The position numbers and the translations under genes were made by a program. Below the pieces are notes generated by a model. It saw nothing but the letters and a program-made list of their open reading frames with translations. It was not told the DNA's origin and ran no database searches. From Granulimonas faecalis (GTDB lineage: Bacteria > Actinomycetota > Coriobacteriia > Coriobacteriales > Atopobiaceae): a stretch of DNA of 64,000 bases. Below, one piece after another: positions 9,523 through 19,156 of this stretch. Numbering within the stretch: position 1 is the first letter of the stretch; each line of letters starts with the position of its first letter. Where the stretch lies: assembly GCF_022834715.1 (NCBI RefSeq), contig NZ_BQKC01000001.1:594501-658500 (forward strand), given 5' to 3'.

Positions 9523-10215
9523 TTGCCCCGAACCAGCCAGTCCAACGCCGCCGACCCGCGCTGCGTGCGGTCCCGGGAGCTTCTCCGCGACGCCCTCGCC
9601 GCCGACCTTGTGGCCCAGGGGGACCTCGCCCGGGTCACGGTCACCTCGGTGAGCGACCGCGCAGGCCTTACCCGACGCACCTTCTACGCCCACTACCGCT
9701 CCATCGACGACCTCGTGGCCGAGGTGGAGGACGAGACCCTCGCCGACGTCGTGCGCCTCGCCGAGGCCGTGGCCGAGAACCACCTCGATCAGGTCTTCTC
9801 GGCCTGCGACGCCCTGGAGCCCGTGCCCGGGTCGGTGGAGCTCCTCTCCTATTTCAGGGACCGCAGCGCGCTGCTCGTCCCGCTCCTGGGCCCCGGCGGC
9901 GACCCCAGTTTCATGCAGCGCCTCAAGGCCGCCCTCCACGACGCCTTCGCGTCCCGGGCCCTCGAGGGCCTGGACGGCCGCACCCTCGGCGCCTTCTTCG
10001 ACTACTACGTCACCTTCGCCGTGAGCGCGGAGTGCGGTGTGCTGGAGCGGTGGCTCCAGGGCGGCATGGCCGAGCCCGTGGGCGCGATGGCCCGCCTCAT
10101 GACCCTGCTCATGTTCGTGCGCCCCGGCGACCTGTACGGCAGCTCCTACGACATGAACATCCCCATGTACGGCTTGGCCCTCATGGCTTCTTTGGAGGAC
10201 GCAGATGAGTCATAA
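9523..10215 (+). CDS. TetR/AcrR family transcriptional regulator
   Basis: About 230 residues. The N-terminal helix-turn-helix reads LARVTVTSVSDRAGLTRRTFYAHYRSIDDLVAEVEDE, the classic TetR recognition helix pattern, followed by a helical ligand/dimer domain of about 170 residues. I prefer TTG 9523 because AGGAG (9513-9517) lies five bases upstream. GTG 9517 is in frame but overlaps that site. The stop overlaps the start of the giant dehydratase activase by 11 bases, so the two are co-translated. TetR-type genes often neighbour this activase family. The effector is unknown. Confidence 0.82.
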   Translation: MPRTSQSNAADPRCVRSRELLRDALAADLVAQGDLARVTVTSVSDRAGLTRRTFYAHYRSIDDLVAEVEDETLADVVRLAEAVAENHLDQVFSACDALEPVPGSVELLSYFRDRSALLVPLLGPGGDPSFMQRLKAALHDAFASRALEGLDGRTLGAFFDYYVTFAVSAECGVLERWLQGGMAEPVGAMARLMTLLMFVRPGDLYGSSYDMNIPMYGLALMASLEDADES

Positions 10216-13200
10216 CGCCACGGAAAACAGCAGGTACCACTTGGTGGAGACGGGCGCCGAGCTCGCTCCTGCCGAGCCGTTGGACCTCTCCGGCACCGAC
10301 CTCCGCCTCGGCATCGACGTCGGCTCCACCACCGTCAAGGTGGCCGTGCTCGACGCCGACGGCGAGCTGGTCTACGCCAACTACCAGCGCCACCACACCG
10401 ACATCCGCGCCACGGCCAAGGAGCTCTTCGAGCGCGCCCGCGCCCACGTGGGCGGCGCCCCCATGCGCGTGGCCATCACCGGTTCCGGCGGCCTCCTGCT
10501 GGCCCAGTGGCTCGACCTCGAGTTCGTCCAGGAGGTCATCGCCTCCAAGCGCGCCGTCGAGACGCTCATCCCTCAGACCGACTGCGCCATCGAGCTCGGC
10601 GGCGAGGACGCCAAGATCATCTACTTCGACAACGGCATCGAGCAGCGCATGAACGGCACCTGCGCCGGTGGCACGGGCGCGTTCATCGACCAGATGGCGT
10701 CGCTGCTCCACACCGACGCCACCGGCCTCGACGAGCTGGCCCGCGACGCCACGCACATCTACCCCATCGCGAGTCGCTGCGGCGTCTTCGCCAAGTCCGA
10801 CGTCCAGCCCCTGCTCAACGAGGGCGCCGCGCCGGCCGACATCGCCGCCTCCATCTTCCAGTCGGTGGCCAACCAGACCGTGTCGGGCCTGGCCTGCGGC
10901 CACCCCATCCGCGGCTACGTCGCCTTCCTCGGCGGCCCGCTCCAGTACCTCTCCCAGCTTCGCGAGCGCTTCTACGAGACCCTCGACCTCGACGAGGAGC
11001 ACCGCGTGGTGCCCGAGAACGCCCACCTCTTCGTGGCCTCCGGCGCTGCCATGGCCGGCGAGAGCGACAGGCTCGTCACCTTCGACGACGTCATCGCCTC
11101 CCTCGACGCCCTCGGCTCCACACAGGGCTCCGAGGTCGAGCGCCTGCCCCCGCTCTTCGCCACGGAGGGGGCCCTCGAGGAGTTCCGCGCCCGCCACGGC
11201 GCCGAGGTGGTCCCCAAGGGCAGCCTCGAGGGCTACCGCGGCCGCGTGTTCATCGGCATCGACGCCGGCTCCACGACCATGAAGGCCGCCATGGTGGGCG
11301 AGGACGGCCAGCTCCTGCGCACCTGGTACGGCAACAACAACGGCGACGTGCTCGGCACCGCCCGCGTCATCATGGACGACTTCTACGACGCACTGCCCGA
11401 GGGCGCGACCGTCGGCCACGTGACCACCACCGGCTACGGCGAGGCCCTGCTCATCGAGGCCCTCAAGGCCGACTCCGGCGAGATCGAGACCGTGGCCCAC
11501 CTTCGCGGTGCCAAGGCGTTCGTGCCCGACGTGGAGTTCATCCTCGACATCGGCGGCCAGGACATGAAGTGCCTGCGCGTGCGCGACGGCGTCATCGAGT
11601 CGATCATGCTCAACGAGGCCTGCTCGAGCGGCTGCGGCTCGTTCATCGAGAGCTTCGCCGACTCCATGGGCATGGACGTGCGCGACTTCGCCGCCGCGGC
11701 CGTGGGCGCGACGGCCCCCGTGGACCTCGGCAGCCGCTGCACCGTGTTCATGAACAGCCGCGTGAAGCAGGCCCAGAAGGAGGGCGCCACCGTGGGCGAC
11801 ATCGCCGCGGGCCTGTCCTACTCGGTCATCAAGAACGCGCTGTTCAAGGTCATCAAGATGCGCGACGCCGGGTCCATCGGCCGGAAGGTCGTGGTCCAGG
11901 GCGGCACCTTCATGAGCGACGCCACGCTGCGCGCCTTCGAGCAGCTCTGCGGCCGCACGGCCATCCGCCCCGACATCGCCGGGTGCATGGGCGCCTACGG
12001 CGCCGCCCTCCTCGCCCGCGACCGCGCCGGGGAGGACGGCGCCTCCGCGCTGCTCTCCCGCGATGAGATCGACAACCTCGAGGTGAGGCATGTCAACGCC
12101 CACTGCGGCCGCTGCTCCAACAACTGCCTGCTCACCATCAACGACTTCGGCGGCGGTCGGCGCTTCATCACCGGCAACCGCTGCGAGAAGGGCGCCGGCG
12201 GCTCCAAGGCCAAGCGCACCGCCCCCAACCTCTTCGAGGTCAAGAACCGCCTGCTGTTCGACCGTCCGGGCTGGTCCCGCGAGGAGGCGCCCCGCGGCAC
12301 CGTGGGCATACCGCGCGCCCTCAACATGTACGAGAACTACCCCTTCTGGCACACGTTCTTCACCGAGCTGGGTTTCGCCGTGGTGCCGTCGGACGACTCC
12401 ACCAGGGCCACCTACGAGGCCGGCATCGAGTCCATGCCCTCGGAGTCCGTCTGCTACCCGGCAAAGCTCTCCCACGGCCACGTGATGAACCTGCTGGGCA
12501 AGGACGTCGACTTCATCTGGATGCCCTGCGTGCGCTGGGAGCGCCAGGAGGACGAGACCGCCGGCAACCACTACAACTGCCCCATCGTCATGAGCTACCC
12601 GCAGGCCCTGGAGCTCAACGTCGACGAGCTCTCCTCGCCCTCCGTGGAGTACCTGGCACCCTTCCTGCCCTACGACGACAGGCGGGAGCTCAAGCGGCGC
12701 CTCTACGAGGTGGTCTCCGTCCAGCGCGAGGCCGACGCCGCCGAGGGCCGCGGCCGCGTGCGGGGCGCCCACATCACCCGCGCCGAGGTGGACGCCGCCG
12801 TCAACGCCGCGTGGCAGGCCGACCTCGACTTCAAGCAGGCCATGGCCGACGCCGGCGACGAGGCGCTTGACTGGGTCGAGCGCAACGACGCCCACGGCAT
12901 CGTGCTCGCCGGCCGCCCGTACCACAACGACCCCGAGGTCAACCACGCCATCCCCGAGCTCATCTCCTCGTTCGGCTTCGCCGTGCTCACCGAGGACTCC
13001 GTGGCGCACCGCACCCGCCCCGAGCGCCCCATCCGCGTGGTGGACCAGTGGATGTACCACTCCCGCCTCTACCGCGCCGCGCGCTTCGTGGCCGGCCGCA
13101 ACGACCTCGACCTCATCCAGCTGAACTCCTTCGGCTGCGGCCTCGACGCCCTCACCTGCGACCAGGTCCAGGAGATCCTCGAGGCGTCCGGCAAGGTCTA

Positions 13201-14818
13201 CACCTGCCTCAAGATCGACGAGGTCTCCAACCTGGGTGCCGCCCGCATCCGCGTGCGCTCCCTCATGGCCGCGCTCGAGGAGCAGCGCGCCGGGCTAGAG
13301 GAGGAGTTCGGCGCCGACGCCGTGCCTGTGGAGCGGGAGGCCGGCAGCGCCGCGTTCCCCAAGCCCCGCTACACCGAGGAGATGCGCGAGGAGGGCTACA
13401 CCATCCTCGTGCCGCAGATGGCCCCCATCCACTTCGCCCTCGTGGAGCCCATCATCAAGGCGGCGGGCTACAACATGGTGCTGCTGCCGTCGGTGGACCG
13501 CGGCGCCGTGGACGCCAGTCTCAAGTACGTGAACAACGACATCTGCTACCCGTCGATCCTGGTCACCGGCCAGATCATGGAGGCGATCGAGAGCGGGGAG
13601 TACGACCTCGACCGCACGGCCGTCCTCATCACCCAGACCGGCGGCGGCTGCCGCGCCACCAACTACATCGCCCTCATCCGCAAGGCGCTCAAGGACTCCG
13701 GCAACGGCCACATCCCCGTGATCAGCCTCGCCGTGGCCGGCGGCCTCGACGAGGACAACCCCGGCTTCGAGCTGCTCAAGCCCGCCGTGATCGTCAAGGC
13801 CCTCTACGCCCTGCTCTTCGGCGACCTCATCATGCAGCTGCTCTACCGCTGCCGCCCCTACGAGGAGGAGCCCGGCAGCGCCGACGCCCTGTTCGCCCTC
13901 ATCATGGACGAGGCGGAGCGGGCCATGCCCACCATGGACCGCAGGTCGTTCTACCGCCTGTGCCAGCGCACCATCGATGCGTTCGAGCTCCTGCCGCTGG
14001 TCAACGACCGCTCCAAGCCCCGCGTGGGCGTGGTGGGCGAGATCCTCGTCAAGTTCCACCCCACGGCCAACAACGAGGTGGTCAAGGTCATCGAGTCCGA
14101 GGGCTGCGAGGCCCAGGTGCCCGGCCTCGTGGACTTCTTCCTCTTCGGCCTCACGAGCCCCATCAACATGAGGGGCGAGCTCGGCAGCTCCATGAGGCGC
14201 CGCGCCACCCACATGGCGGGCATCAAGGCCATCGAGGCCTTCCGCGCGCCCATCAACCGCATGCTCGAGGAGACCACACGCTTCCAGCCGTACCCCGACA
14301 TCTTCGACATGGCCGCCAAGGCCGAGGAGATCCTCTCCCTCTGCAACACCATGGGCGAGGGCTGGCTCCTCACCGCCGAGATGTGCGACCTCATCGAGGA
14401 GGGCTGCCCCAACATCGTGTGCGCGAGCCCCTTCGCCTGCCTGCCCAACCACGTGGTGGGCAAGTCGGTGATCAAGCGCCTGCGCCAGATGCATCCCGAG
14501 AGCAACATCGTGGCCGTGGACTACGACCCCGGCGCCTCCGAGGTCAACCAGCTCAACCGCATCAAGCTCATGATCAGCGTGGCCAAGGAGAACTTCAAGA
14601 ACGGGGGAGGGGCGACCGTGGGCCTCGACCTCGACGCCGCCCCGCGCCACGCCACGTCGCTCTGCCACGGCCACATGACGGCGGCCGAGCCCATCCACCT
14701 CTCCCGCGAGCAGCTGGAGCTCATCGCCCAGGCCGAGGCAGAGGCCGCGGAGCGCGCTGCCGCGGCCGAGCGGGCCGCCGGGCGGGCCGAGCGTCACGAG
14801 GGCGCCGTTCGCGACTGA
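10205..14818 (+). CDS. Giant fused 2-hydroxyacyl-CoA dehydratase activase-related protein
   Basis: A 1537-residue cytoplasmic protein with duplicated BcrAD/BadFG-type (HgdC-like) ATPase domains. Domain 1 starts at about residue 36 with GIDVGSTTVKVAVLD and contains NGTCAGGTGAFIDQMA. Domain 2 starts at about 348 with GIDAGSTTMKAAMVG and contains LNEACSSGCGSFIES. The Cys in each would ligate a bridging 4Fe-4S cluster. A DUF2229-type region begins near residue 700 (VGIPRALNMYENYPFWHTFF), and an HgdB-like C-terminal half has conserved Cys such as NNDICYPSI. In the family, ATP hydrolysis drives very low-potential electron transfer to a dehydratase. The substrate protein of these giant fusions is not known. 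Complete and in frame throughout. Confidence 0.88.
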   Translation: MSHNATENSRYHLVETGAELAPAEPLDLSGTDLRLGIDVGSTTVKVAVLDADGELVYANYQRHHTDIRATAKELFERARAHVGGAPMRVAITGSGGLLLAQWLDLEFVQEVIASKRAVETLIPQTDCAIELGGEDAKIIYFDNGIEQRMNGTCAGGTGAFIDQMASLLHTDATGLDELARDATHIYPIASRCGVFAKSDVQPLLNEGAAPADIAASIFQSVANQTVSGLACGHPIRGYVAFLGGPLQYLSQLRERFYETLDLDEEHRVVPENAHLFVASGAAMAGESDRLVTFDDVIASLDALGSTQGSEVERLPPLFATEGALEEFRARHGAEVVPKGSLEGYRGRVFIGIDAGSTTMKAAMVGEDGQLLRTWYGNNNGDVLGTARVIMDDFYDALPEGATVGHVTTTGYGEALLIEALKADSGEIETVAHLRGAKAFVPDVEFILDIGGQDMKCLRVRDGVIESIMLNEACSSGCGSFIESFADSMGMDVRDFAAAAVGATAPVDLGSRCTVFMNSRVKQAQKEGATVGDIAAGLSYSVIKNALFKVIKMRDAGSIGRKVVVQGGTFMSDATLRAFEQLCGRTAIRPDIAGCMGAYGAALLARDRAGEDGASALLSRDEIDNLEVRHVNAHCGRCSNNCLLTINDFGGGRRFITGNRCEKGAGGSKAKRTAPNLFEVKNRLLFDRPGWSREEAPRGTVGIPRALNMYENYPFWHTFFTELGFAVVPSDDSTRATYEAGIESMPSESVCYPAKLSHGHVMNLLGKDVDFIWMPCVRWERQEDETAGNHYNCPIVMSYPQALELNVDELSSPSVEYLAPFLPYDDRRELKRRLYEVVSVQREADAAEGRGRVRGAHITRAEVDAAVNAAWQADLDFKQAMADAGDEALDWVERNDAHGIVLAGRPYHNDPEVNHAIPELISSFGFAVLTEDSVAHRTRPERPIRVVDQWMYHSRLYRAARFVAGRNDLDLIQLNSFGCGLDALTCDQVQEILEASGKVYTCLKIDEVSNLGAARIRVRSLMAALEEQRAGLEEEFGADAVPVEREAGSAAFPKPRYTEEMREEGYTILVPQMAPIHFALVEPIIKAAGYNMVLLPSVDRGAVDASLKYVNNDICYPSILVTGQIMEAIESGEYDLDRTAVLITQTGGGCRATNYIALIRKALKDSGNGHIPVISLAVAGGLDEDNPGFELLKPAVIVKALYALLFGDLIMQLLYRCRPYEEEPGSADALFALIMDEAERAMPTMDRRSFYRLCQRTIDAFELLPLVNDRSKPRVGVVGEILVKFHPTANNEVVKVIESEGCEAQVPGLVDFFLFGLTSPINMRGELGSSMRRRATHMAGIKAIEAFRAPINRMLEETTRFQPYPDIFDMAAKAEEILSLCNTMGEGWLLTAEMCDLIEEGCPNIVCASPFACLPNHVVGKSVIKRLRQMHPESNIVAVDYDPGASEVNQLNRIKLMISVAKENFKNGGGATVGLDLDAAPRHATSLCHGHMTAAEPIHLSREQLELIAQAEAEAAERAAAAERAAGRAERHEGAVRD

Positions 14819-14863
14819 CGGCGGCGCCCGTCGGGCCGCTCGGGTTTAGGCGCGTATCGGCGA

Positions 14864-14899
14864 GAGGGGGCCTCCCGAGGCGTCTCGGGAGGCCCCCTC
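14864..14899. terminator. Hairpin terminator between convergent activase and M20 peptidase genes
   Basis: Perfect 16-bp stem (14864-14879 with 14884-14899), loop GCGT, in the 119-base gap between convergent genes. It can serve both strands. Confidence 0.85.
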
Positions 14900-14937
14900 G
14901 CCGTCTCCGGGCCGCAGGGGCCCGATGCCCGGGTGGG

Positions 14938-16197
14938 TCAGAGGCAGCAGTCCGCCGCCAGGGCCGAGAGGACCCTCCGCACCCTGACGAGGTCGGCCAC
15001 GGGCACGTGCTCGTCGGGCTTGTGGGCCACCTCCAGGCTGCCGGGGCCGTAGCTCAGGAACTCGAGGTTCCCGGTGGCGGCGGCCATGACGGCGGTGTCG
15101 GTGTAGCCGGTGAAGACGTCCACGGGCGCCGGCGAGCCGGTCACGGCCTCCGAGGCCCCCTCGAGGGCCGCCAGCAGGCGGGAGTCCGGGTCGCGCTCCA
15201 CCGGCGGGCGGTCGCCGGTGACGGTGTAGGAGCCGTCCGCCCCCGGCACCGCCTCGGCGGCGCCGGCCAGGGCGTCGGCCACGAGCCGCTCCGCGAGGGC
15301 GGTGTCCGCCGGCGGGACGAGGCGCATGTCGATCCACAGGTGGGCGCGGTCGGGCACCACGTAGGGGCGGTAGCCGCCCTCCACCTGCCCGAACGTCACC
15401 GTGCTCCGCCCGAGCTCCGGGTGCTCGGGGAGCGCGAGCACCGACGAGCGCAGCCGGCACACGAACTCCGCCGCCGCGGCCACGGCGTCGGCGCCCTCCC
15501 ACGGGGTGGAGGCGTGGGCCGTCAGGCCGCGGACGTCCACCTCGAACCACGTGCGCCCCTTGTGGGAGACCCGCGCGCGGCCGTCCGTGGGCTCCGTGTC
15601 CACCACCCAGCAGCCGTCGTCCAGCCAGCCGGCGTCGAGCACGGCCTCGATGCCGCGCATGAAGTCCTCCTCGTCCACGGTCAGGAGCATCATGAGGGGC
15701 CTTCTCGGCAGCCAGGAGCGGTCGTCGGCGGACGGGGCGTCGCCGGAGCAGACGCAGGTGCCGTGGCATCCCGCCTCCCAGCGGGCCTGGGAGACGGAGC
15801 GCAGCAGGTCGTCGAAGGCCAGCAGGGCGCAGGCGAGGCCGCCCTTCATGTCGCAGGCGCCGCGGCCGTAGAGCAGGCCGTCGCGCACCTCGCCGCCGAA
15901 GGGGTCCACGTCGGCGGACCAGCCGTCGCCCACCACCACGGTGTCCATGTGGCAGCAGAAGACGAGCGCCCCCTCGCACGAGCCGTCGCGCCCCGGCACG
16001 CACGCCGAGAGGCACGGGCGCCCCGGCAGCGCCTCGAGCTCGCGGAACCGGACGACGTCTCCCAGCCCGGCGCGGCGCACGCGCCCCTCGAGCCACGCCC
16101 TCACCTGTGCCTCCAGCGCACCCTCGTAGGTGCCGGGGTCGGTGCTCTCGGTCCGCACGAGCCCTGCGCAGAGCTCCGCCTCTTCCCGGCCTTCCAT
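14938..16197 (-). CDS. M20-family metallopeptidase / amidohydrolase (ArgE/DapE-like)
   Basis: A 419-residue M20 family enzyme. Metal and catalytic blocks are visible: CHMDTVV (first His and Asp), YGRGACDMKGGLA (bridging Asp), TVDEED (catalytic Glu pair), VVDTEPTDG, and a C-terminal His in VAHKPDEHVP. The dimerisation lid begins near HKGRTWFEVDVRG. The family removes acyl groups from amino acids or cleaves dipeptides, and the exact substrate cannot be read from sequence. The start at 16197 (MEGREEAE) has AAAGGAAC upstream. A longer in-frame start at 16323 would add an Arg/Pro-rich tail and is less likely. It is divergent from the decayed permease next door. Confidence 0.85.
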   Translation of the reverse strand: MEGREEAELCAGLVRTESTDPGTYEGALEAQVRAWLEGRVRRAGLGDVVRFRELEALPGRPCLSACVPGRDGSCEGALVFCCHMDTVVVGDGWSADVDPFGGEVRDGLLYGRGACDMKGGLACALLAFDDLLRSVSQARWEAGCHGTCVCSGDAPSADDRSWLPRRPLMMLLTVDEEDFMRGIEAVLDAGWLDDGCWVVDTEPTDGRARVSHKGRTWFEVDVRGLTAHASTPWEGADAVAAAAEFVCRLRSSVLALPEHPELGRSTVTFGQVEGGYRPYVVPDRAHLWIDMRLVPPADTALAERLVADALAGAAEAVPGADGSYTVTGDRPPVERDPDSRLLAALEGASEAVTGSPAPVDVFTGYTDTAVMAAATGNLEFLSYGPGSLEVAHKPDEHVPVADLVRVRRVLSALAADCCL

Positions 16198-16382
16198 GGC
16201 GTTCCTTTCCCGGTGGCCCTCGAGCGGGCCGCCCTTTCTCGGTGGCTCTCCGGGGGACCTCGTACCCAATGGGGACCCCGGGCCGCGGGTCCCGGTCGGC
16301 GACCGGTTGCGGAGGCTCTCCATGACCCTGATGCCGCTCGCCCCCGCGGACGGTGCCGCTCACCGACGGTCACGGCTGAAAA

Positions 16383-16399
16383 CCAGACAAAAAGTAAGG
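16383..16399. promoter_or_regulatory. Degenerate copy of the purine-cluster operator
   Basis: CCAGAC-AAAAA-GTAAGG. It keeps the 6-5-6 layout and the A-tract of the perfect site at 47145 but has lost symmetry. It lies 17 bases before the remnant purine permease, consistent with a control site decaying along with its gene. Confidence 0.4.
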
Positions 16400-16415
16400 G
16401 AGTCAACAAGCCGGC

Positions 16416-17415
16416 GTCCTGAGCCTCATCCAGAGCCACCCCCTCGTGGGCCACCTCGGGTCGGGGCTGCCCGTGTTCATGGGCGCGGCCTTCGCCTACG
16501 TGCCCACGCTCACAGCCGTCGCCGGCATGGGCGGCACCGGGGCCGAGGACTTCGGCAGCGCCCGCAACTGGCTCGTCGCCACCGTCACCCTCGTGGCGTG
16601 CGTGGCCTTCGCCAACTTCGGCAAGGGCGTGCTCAAGCTCGGCTCGCTCTTCTGGGGCCTCCTCGTGGGCTACGGGCTCTCCCTGGCCCTGGGCATGGTG
16701 TCGTTCGACGGGCTGGCCGGCGAGGCCTGGTTCGCGCTCCCCGCGTTCACGCCCTTCTCTCTCGAGTTCCAGCCGGCGGCCATCGCCTCGCTCTCCATCG
16801 TGTTCGTCGTGGGTGCCGTGCAGATCGTGGGCGACCTCAACGGCGCCTGCGCCGGCGCCCTCGACCGCGAGCCCGCCGAGCGCGAGGTACTCGCAGAACA
16901 TCGGCATCGTCAACCAGAACAAGGTCATCAACAAGAAGGTGATGGTGGCCGCCTGCCTCATCATGCTCTGCGCCGGCCTCATGCCCAAGGTCGCCTTCGT
17001 GCTCCCGGGCATCCCCAAGGCCGTCATCGGCGGTGCCACCATCAACGTCTTCGCCACCATCACGATGACGGGCGTGCGCCTGCTCACCAAGAACGGCCTG
17101 TCCCAGCGCACGGCCTCCGTCGCGGGCCTCTCCGTCGCCCTGGGCATGGGCATCGCTCTCACCTCCGGCGCCCTGGCCGGCCCCGGGGTGCCCGAGTGGG
17201 CCCAGGGCGTCCTCGGCTCGTCCTCGCTCGTGGTGACCGCCATCACGGCCATCGTGCTCAACCTCGTGCTCCCGGGGCGCGAGGAGGTCGAGCCGGCGGG
17301 GGAGGGCGCGCCCGGAAGCGGCTCGCCGGCCGGCGGCCCGAGGCTCGCGGCGGGCGCCTGGGGGCACCGCGCCCAGGGGCGCCGGGAGCGGGCCCCGTGC
17401 CGGGCCCACCCATGA
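16416..17415 (+). pseudogene. Decayed NCS2-family purine (xanthine/urate) permease
   Basis: Two frames together encode an NCS2 nucleobase-cation symporter fragment. Frame one (from about 16416) reads VLSLIQSHPLVGHLGSGLPVF..., a mid-protein start that lacks the usual first 60-90 residues, and runs to TGDLNG-like VGDLNGACAGALDREPAERE. Near 16888 homology jumps to the frame that opens at 16813, continuing RYSQNIGIVNQNKVINKKVM and GIPKAVIGGATINVFATI. Both segments are standard NCS2 blocks, but the roughly 25-residue GG..G.P.T loop normally between them is missing. So there is an N-terminal truncation plus an internal deletion with frameshift. The closest type is the xanthine/urate branch (LPVFMGAAFAYVPTLTAVAG). 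No functional transporter can be made from it. Confidence 0.85.
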
Positions 17416-17731
17416 TGAGTGGGCCGTCGCTGCAGATGTCGGACGGATAATGGCAACCGGTTGCTCACCTGCGCGCGGCCGGTTGCCCCATTTCGGCGGT
17501 AGGGACGCCTGACGGCACGATAAAGGCAACCAGGTGCATTGACAGCGCTCACACCTGCCGTCTAAGGTCTCTCGGCGGTCCTTGGCGCCGAGCGTCGTCC
17601 TCCCGTCGCCGTGGCCGCGGCACCGGCCATGCGTGGCGGCATGGCGGAGACGCGGGACGCGGCACGCAGGGGACCGTCCGCCTCTGGTAGACCAGAGGGG
17701 TACGACGCACCTAGCGGGAGGACGGGCTTCC
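17416..17731. promoter_or_regulatory. Intergenic region with hairpin and promoter for the selD operon
   Basis: It holds an inverted repeat GGCAACCGG/CCGGTTGCC (17452-17460 with 17479-17487) and a third GGCAACC at 17524-17530. A possible promoter is TTGACA at 17539-17544, then 18 bases, then TAAGGT at 17563-17568. The remaining 160 bases up to the aminotransferase start are GC-rich, and I see no gene there. Confidence 0.45.
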
Positions 17732-18904
17732 ATGATCTACCTCAACTGCGCGGCGACGTCCCACGACCGGCCGCCGTGCGTGGCCGAGGCCGTGGTGGAG
17801 GCCATGGGCAACCTCGGCAGCTCCGGGAGGGGGGCCGGCGACGCCGAGCTGGGTGCCGCCCGCACCGTGGCCCACGCACGCGTCTCGCTGGCGCGGCTCC
17901 TGGGCAGCGACTCCCCCGAGCGCGTCGTCTTCACCGCCAACGCCACGGAGGCCCTGAACATCGCCATCCTGGGCTGCGTGCGGCCCGGCGACCCGGTGGT
18001 GGCCACCGACTGGGACCACAACTCGGTGCTCCGCCCCCTCTACCGGTTGGAGCGCGCCGAGGGCGTGCGCCTCTCGTTCTGGCGGGCCGACAGGCGCGGC
18101 CGCCTCGACCTGGCGGACCTCGAGCGGCTGTGCGTGCCCGGGACGCGGCTCGTCGCGGTCACCCACGGGTCCAACCTCACCGGCAACCTGGTGGACGTGG
18201 CCGCCTGCGCCGAGGTGGCCCACGCCGCGGGTGCCCTGCTCCTCGTGGACTGCTCCCAGACGGCCGGCTCGGTGCCCTTCTCCATGGAGCGGGCAGGCGC
18301 CGACCTCGTGGCCTTCACGGGCCACAAGGCGCTCCTCGGCCCCCAGGGCACGGGCGGGCTCATCGTGGCGCCCGGCGTGGAGGTGGAGCCCGTCCTGAGC
18401 GGCGGCACGGGCATCGCCTCGTCCCTCCCGCACCAACCCGATGCCTACCCCGAGCACCTCGAGGCCGGCACGCTCAACGGTCACGGCATCGCCGGCCTGG
18501 GCGCGGGCGTCGACTGGCTGCTCGAGCGCGGCGTCGGCGCCGTCCACTCCCACGACCTCGCCCTCGTGCGCCGCTTCGTGGCCGGGCTCCGCGCCATCGA
18601 CGGCGTGACGGTCTACGGCGACTTCCCCGACGACCTCTCCACGCTGGACGGCGTCACGTGCGACCACGGGGCCGCGGTGGCCGTCAACCTCGACGGCTGG
18701 GACTCCTCCGAGGCCGCCGACGAGCTCGAGGAGACCTACGGCATCGCGGTGCGCGCGGGGCTGCACTGCGCCCCCCGCATGCACGGGGCGCTCGGGACGT
18801 CCGACACCGGCGCCGTGCGCTTCTCGTTCGGCGCGTTCACCACCGAGGCCGACGTGGACGCGGCCCTCGCCGCTCTCGCGGCCATGGCCTCCGAGGAGGG
18901 CTGA
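17732..18904 (+). CDS. Class V aminotransferase / cysteine desulfurase-like protein (EF2568 type)
   Basis: A 390-residue PLP enzyme resembling cysteine desulfurases and selenocysteine lyases. The PLP Lys is Lys199 in FTGHKALLGPQGTGG. An active-site Cys is at about 346 in RAGLHCAPRMH, matching the desulfurase loop. The N-terminus MIYLNCAATSHDRPP fits the family in which Enterococcus EF2568 is the named member, found with selenium-dependent molybdenum hydroxylase genes. It probably supplies reduced S or Se to SelD or to the hydroxylase. The ATG at 17732 has GCGGGAGG upstream. It is first in a three-gene operon with DUF3343 and selD. The neighbourhood, more than the sequence alone, supports the selenium role. 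Confidence 0.85.
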   Translation: MIYLNCAATSHDRPPCVAEAVVEAMGNLGSSGRGAGDAELGAARTVAHARVSLARLLGSDSPERVVFTANATEALNIAILGCVRPGDPVVATDWDHNSVLRPLYRLERAEGVRLSFWRADRRGRLDLADLERLCVPGTRLVAVTHGSNLTGNLVDVAACAEVAHAAGALLLVDCSQTAGSVPFSMERAGADLVAFTGHKALLGPQGTGGLIVAPGVEVEPVLSGGTGIASSLPHQPDAYPEHLEAGTLNGHGIAGLGAGVDWLLERGVGAVHSHDLALVRRFVAGLRAIDGVTVYGDFPDDLSTLDGVTCDHGAAVAVNLDGWDSSEAADELEETYGIAVRAGLHCAPRMHGALGTSDTGAVRFSFGAFTTEADVDAALAALAAMASEEG

Positions 18905-18905
18905 C

Positions 18906-19142
18906 ATGGGCAGGCGCAAGAGGCTCAGGGCCGTGGCGACCTTCGCCTCCACCCACGACGCCGTGGAGGCGGAGGCCCTCTGCAAGGGGGCCGGCATCGC
19001 CGGCAGGCTCATCCCCACGCCGGTGGCCGTGCGCGCCACCTGCGGGCTCTCCTGGTCCATGGACCCGGCCGACCGCGGGGCCTTCGAGGCCGTGGCCCGA
19101 GGGAGGTTCGCCATAGAGAGCATCCAGGAGCTCGAGCTCTAG
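18906..19142 (+). CDS. DUF3343 domain small protein, putative Se/S carrier
   Basis: A 78-residue protein matching DUF3343: a ferredoxin-like small domain that starts with VATFASTHDAVEAEALCKGAGIAGRLIPTP and contains VRATCGLSWSM, where the conserved Cys follows a short strand. DUF3343 proteins cluster with selD, yedF and class V aminotransferases and are proposed sulfur or selenium carriers. No biochemical role is proven to my knowledge. It starts one base after the aminotransferase stop and is followed 14 bases later by selD, so a shared transcript is almost certain. Confidence 0.85.
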   Translation: MGRRKRLRAVATFASTHDAVEAEALCKGAGIAGRLIPTPVAVRATCGLSWSMDPADRGAFEAVARGRFAIESIQELEL

Positions 19143-19156
19143 AGAAGGGAAGAACC

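Noticed and set aside
13048-16422. An 1124-codon plus-strand frame spanning the end of the activase and the M20 gene
   Set aside because: It is an Arg/Pro-rich off-frame translation over two convergent real genes with a terminator in the middle.
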